This document shows positions 5,301 to 5,599 of a stretch of DNA of 5,599 bases, piece after piece. The first letter of the stretch is position 1, and every line of letters begins with the position of its first letter. The notes under the pieces were generated by a model. The model saw nothing but the letters and a program-made list of their open reading frames with translations, made no database searches and had not been told where the DNA came from. Made by a program: the position numbers and the translations under genes. Source of the DNA: Oscillospiraceae bacterium (GTDB taxonomy: Bacteria; Bacillota; Clostridia; Oscillospirales; Oscillospiraceae); the NCBI GenBank assembly GCA_017458025.1, contig JAFTGG010000020.1, positions 1 to 5,599 on the forward strand, given 5' to 3'.

Positions 5301-5599
5301 TCACGCGGGCCAGTCCAAGGTATCCGCGACCGCCAGAGCGCCGTTGACGCCCTTGGTCACGCCCTTGGAGGAGACCGTCGCGCCGGAGATGGCGTCGACC
5401 GTCTTGCCGACGGTCAGCGTGCCCGCGCCGCTCTTGCCGATGAATTGGTCGAGCACGCCGACGCCGCTGGGCAGCGCGTTGTTGTCCATGACCTTTGAGC
5501 CGATGCCCGCGGTCTCCGTGTTGCGGACGATGGAAACACCGCGGACCGCCTTGTCGGCGTCCACGCCGGCGATCATCTCGATGCTGCCCTGCGAGCCGG
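5301..5599 (-). CDS. rnfG: Rnf complex subunit RnfG, FMN-binding (partial, C-terminal part)
   Basis: RnfG is a membrane-anchored flavoprotein on the outer face that carries FMN covalently bound through a threonine, attached by the flavin transferase ApbE. The frame runs off the right edge, leaving 98 complete codons before TGA (5301-5303). It shows the FMN-binding domain: a strand pair GSIEMIAGVDADKAVRGVSI, then NTETAGIGSKV (the family's H-x-E-T-x-G-x-G-x(2) motif with Asn in place of His), and DAISGATVSSKGV near the C-terminus. The Thr of SGAT (codon 5376-5378) is the expected FMN attachment site. The N-terminal anchor is outside the window. The ATG at 5574-5576 is internal, because the reading frame and family similarity continue upstream of it. 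Confidence 0.93.
   Translation of the reverse strand, partial: GSQGSIEMIAGVDADKAVRGVSIVRNTETAGIGSKVMDNNALPSGVGVLDQFIGKSGAGTLTVGKTVDAISGATVSSKGVTKGVNGALAVADTLDWPA

Noticed and set aside
5301..5576. Short complete gene starting at ATG 5576
   Set aside because: The reading frame and RnfG-like sequence continue upstream to the window edge, so this ATG is internal to a partial rnfG.

Overview
The window looks like chromosomal DNA from a GC-rich, anaerobic member of the Firmicutes (Clostridia, perhaps Oscillospiraceae- or Christensenellales-like). This is inferred from an Rnf operon in the clostridial gene order, purine-rich Shine-Dalgarno sites, Rho-independent terminators, and a sigma factor plus membrane-protein pair of a type familiar from Clostridia. 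Strong GC3 bias makes many long antisense open frames; these are not annotated.

Left part, plus strand. The window opens in the last 48 codons of a gene whose C-terminus resembles HAD-family phosphatases. After a 151-base gap holding a possible promoter and two hairpins comes a 238-residue protein related to coenzyme F420-0:L-glutamate ligase (CofE), closed by a perfectly palindromic terminator. Directly against this terminator lies a near-ideal ECF-type promoter (TGTAACC, 16 bases after AAC, CGTCTAA). It drives an ECF-like sigma factor and, through an ATGA overlap, a 413-residue single-pass membrane protein that probably controls or senses for it. The promoter suggests autoregulation.

Middle. 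About 230 bases separate this operon from a convergent one. They hold a strong 16-bp hairpin usable as a terminator from both sides, then a 14-bp A/T-rich palindrome whose pyrimidine arm is also an exact mirror repeat of a tract next to the terminator.

Right part, minus strand. The genes read from the right edge as rnfG (partial), rnfE, rnfA, rnfB, which is the distal part of the usual rnfCDGEAB order. They encode membrane and iron-sulfur subunits of the ferredoxin:NAD+ oxidoreductase, which couples electron transfer from reduced ferredoxin to NAD+ with Na+ or H+ export. rnfC, rnfD and the operon promoter would lie beyond base 5599.

The Rnf genes are standard. The less familiar parts are the sigma/membrane-protein module with its visible promoter, the CofE-like gene in a probably F420-free context, and the structured DNA between the convergent operons. 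I see no mobile element, CRISPR array, tRNA or rRNA.
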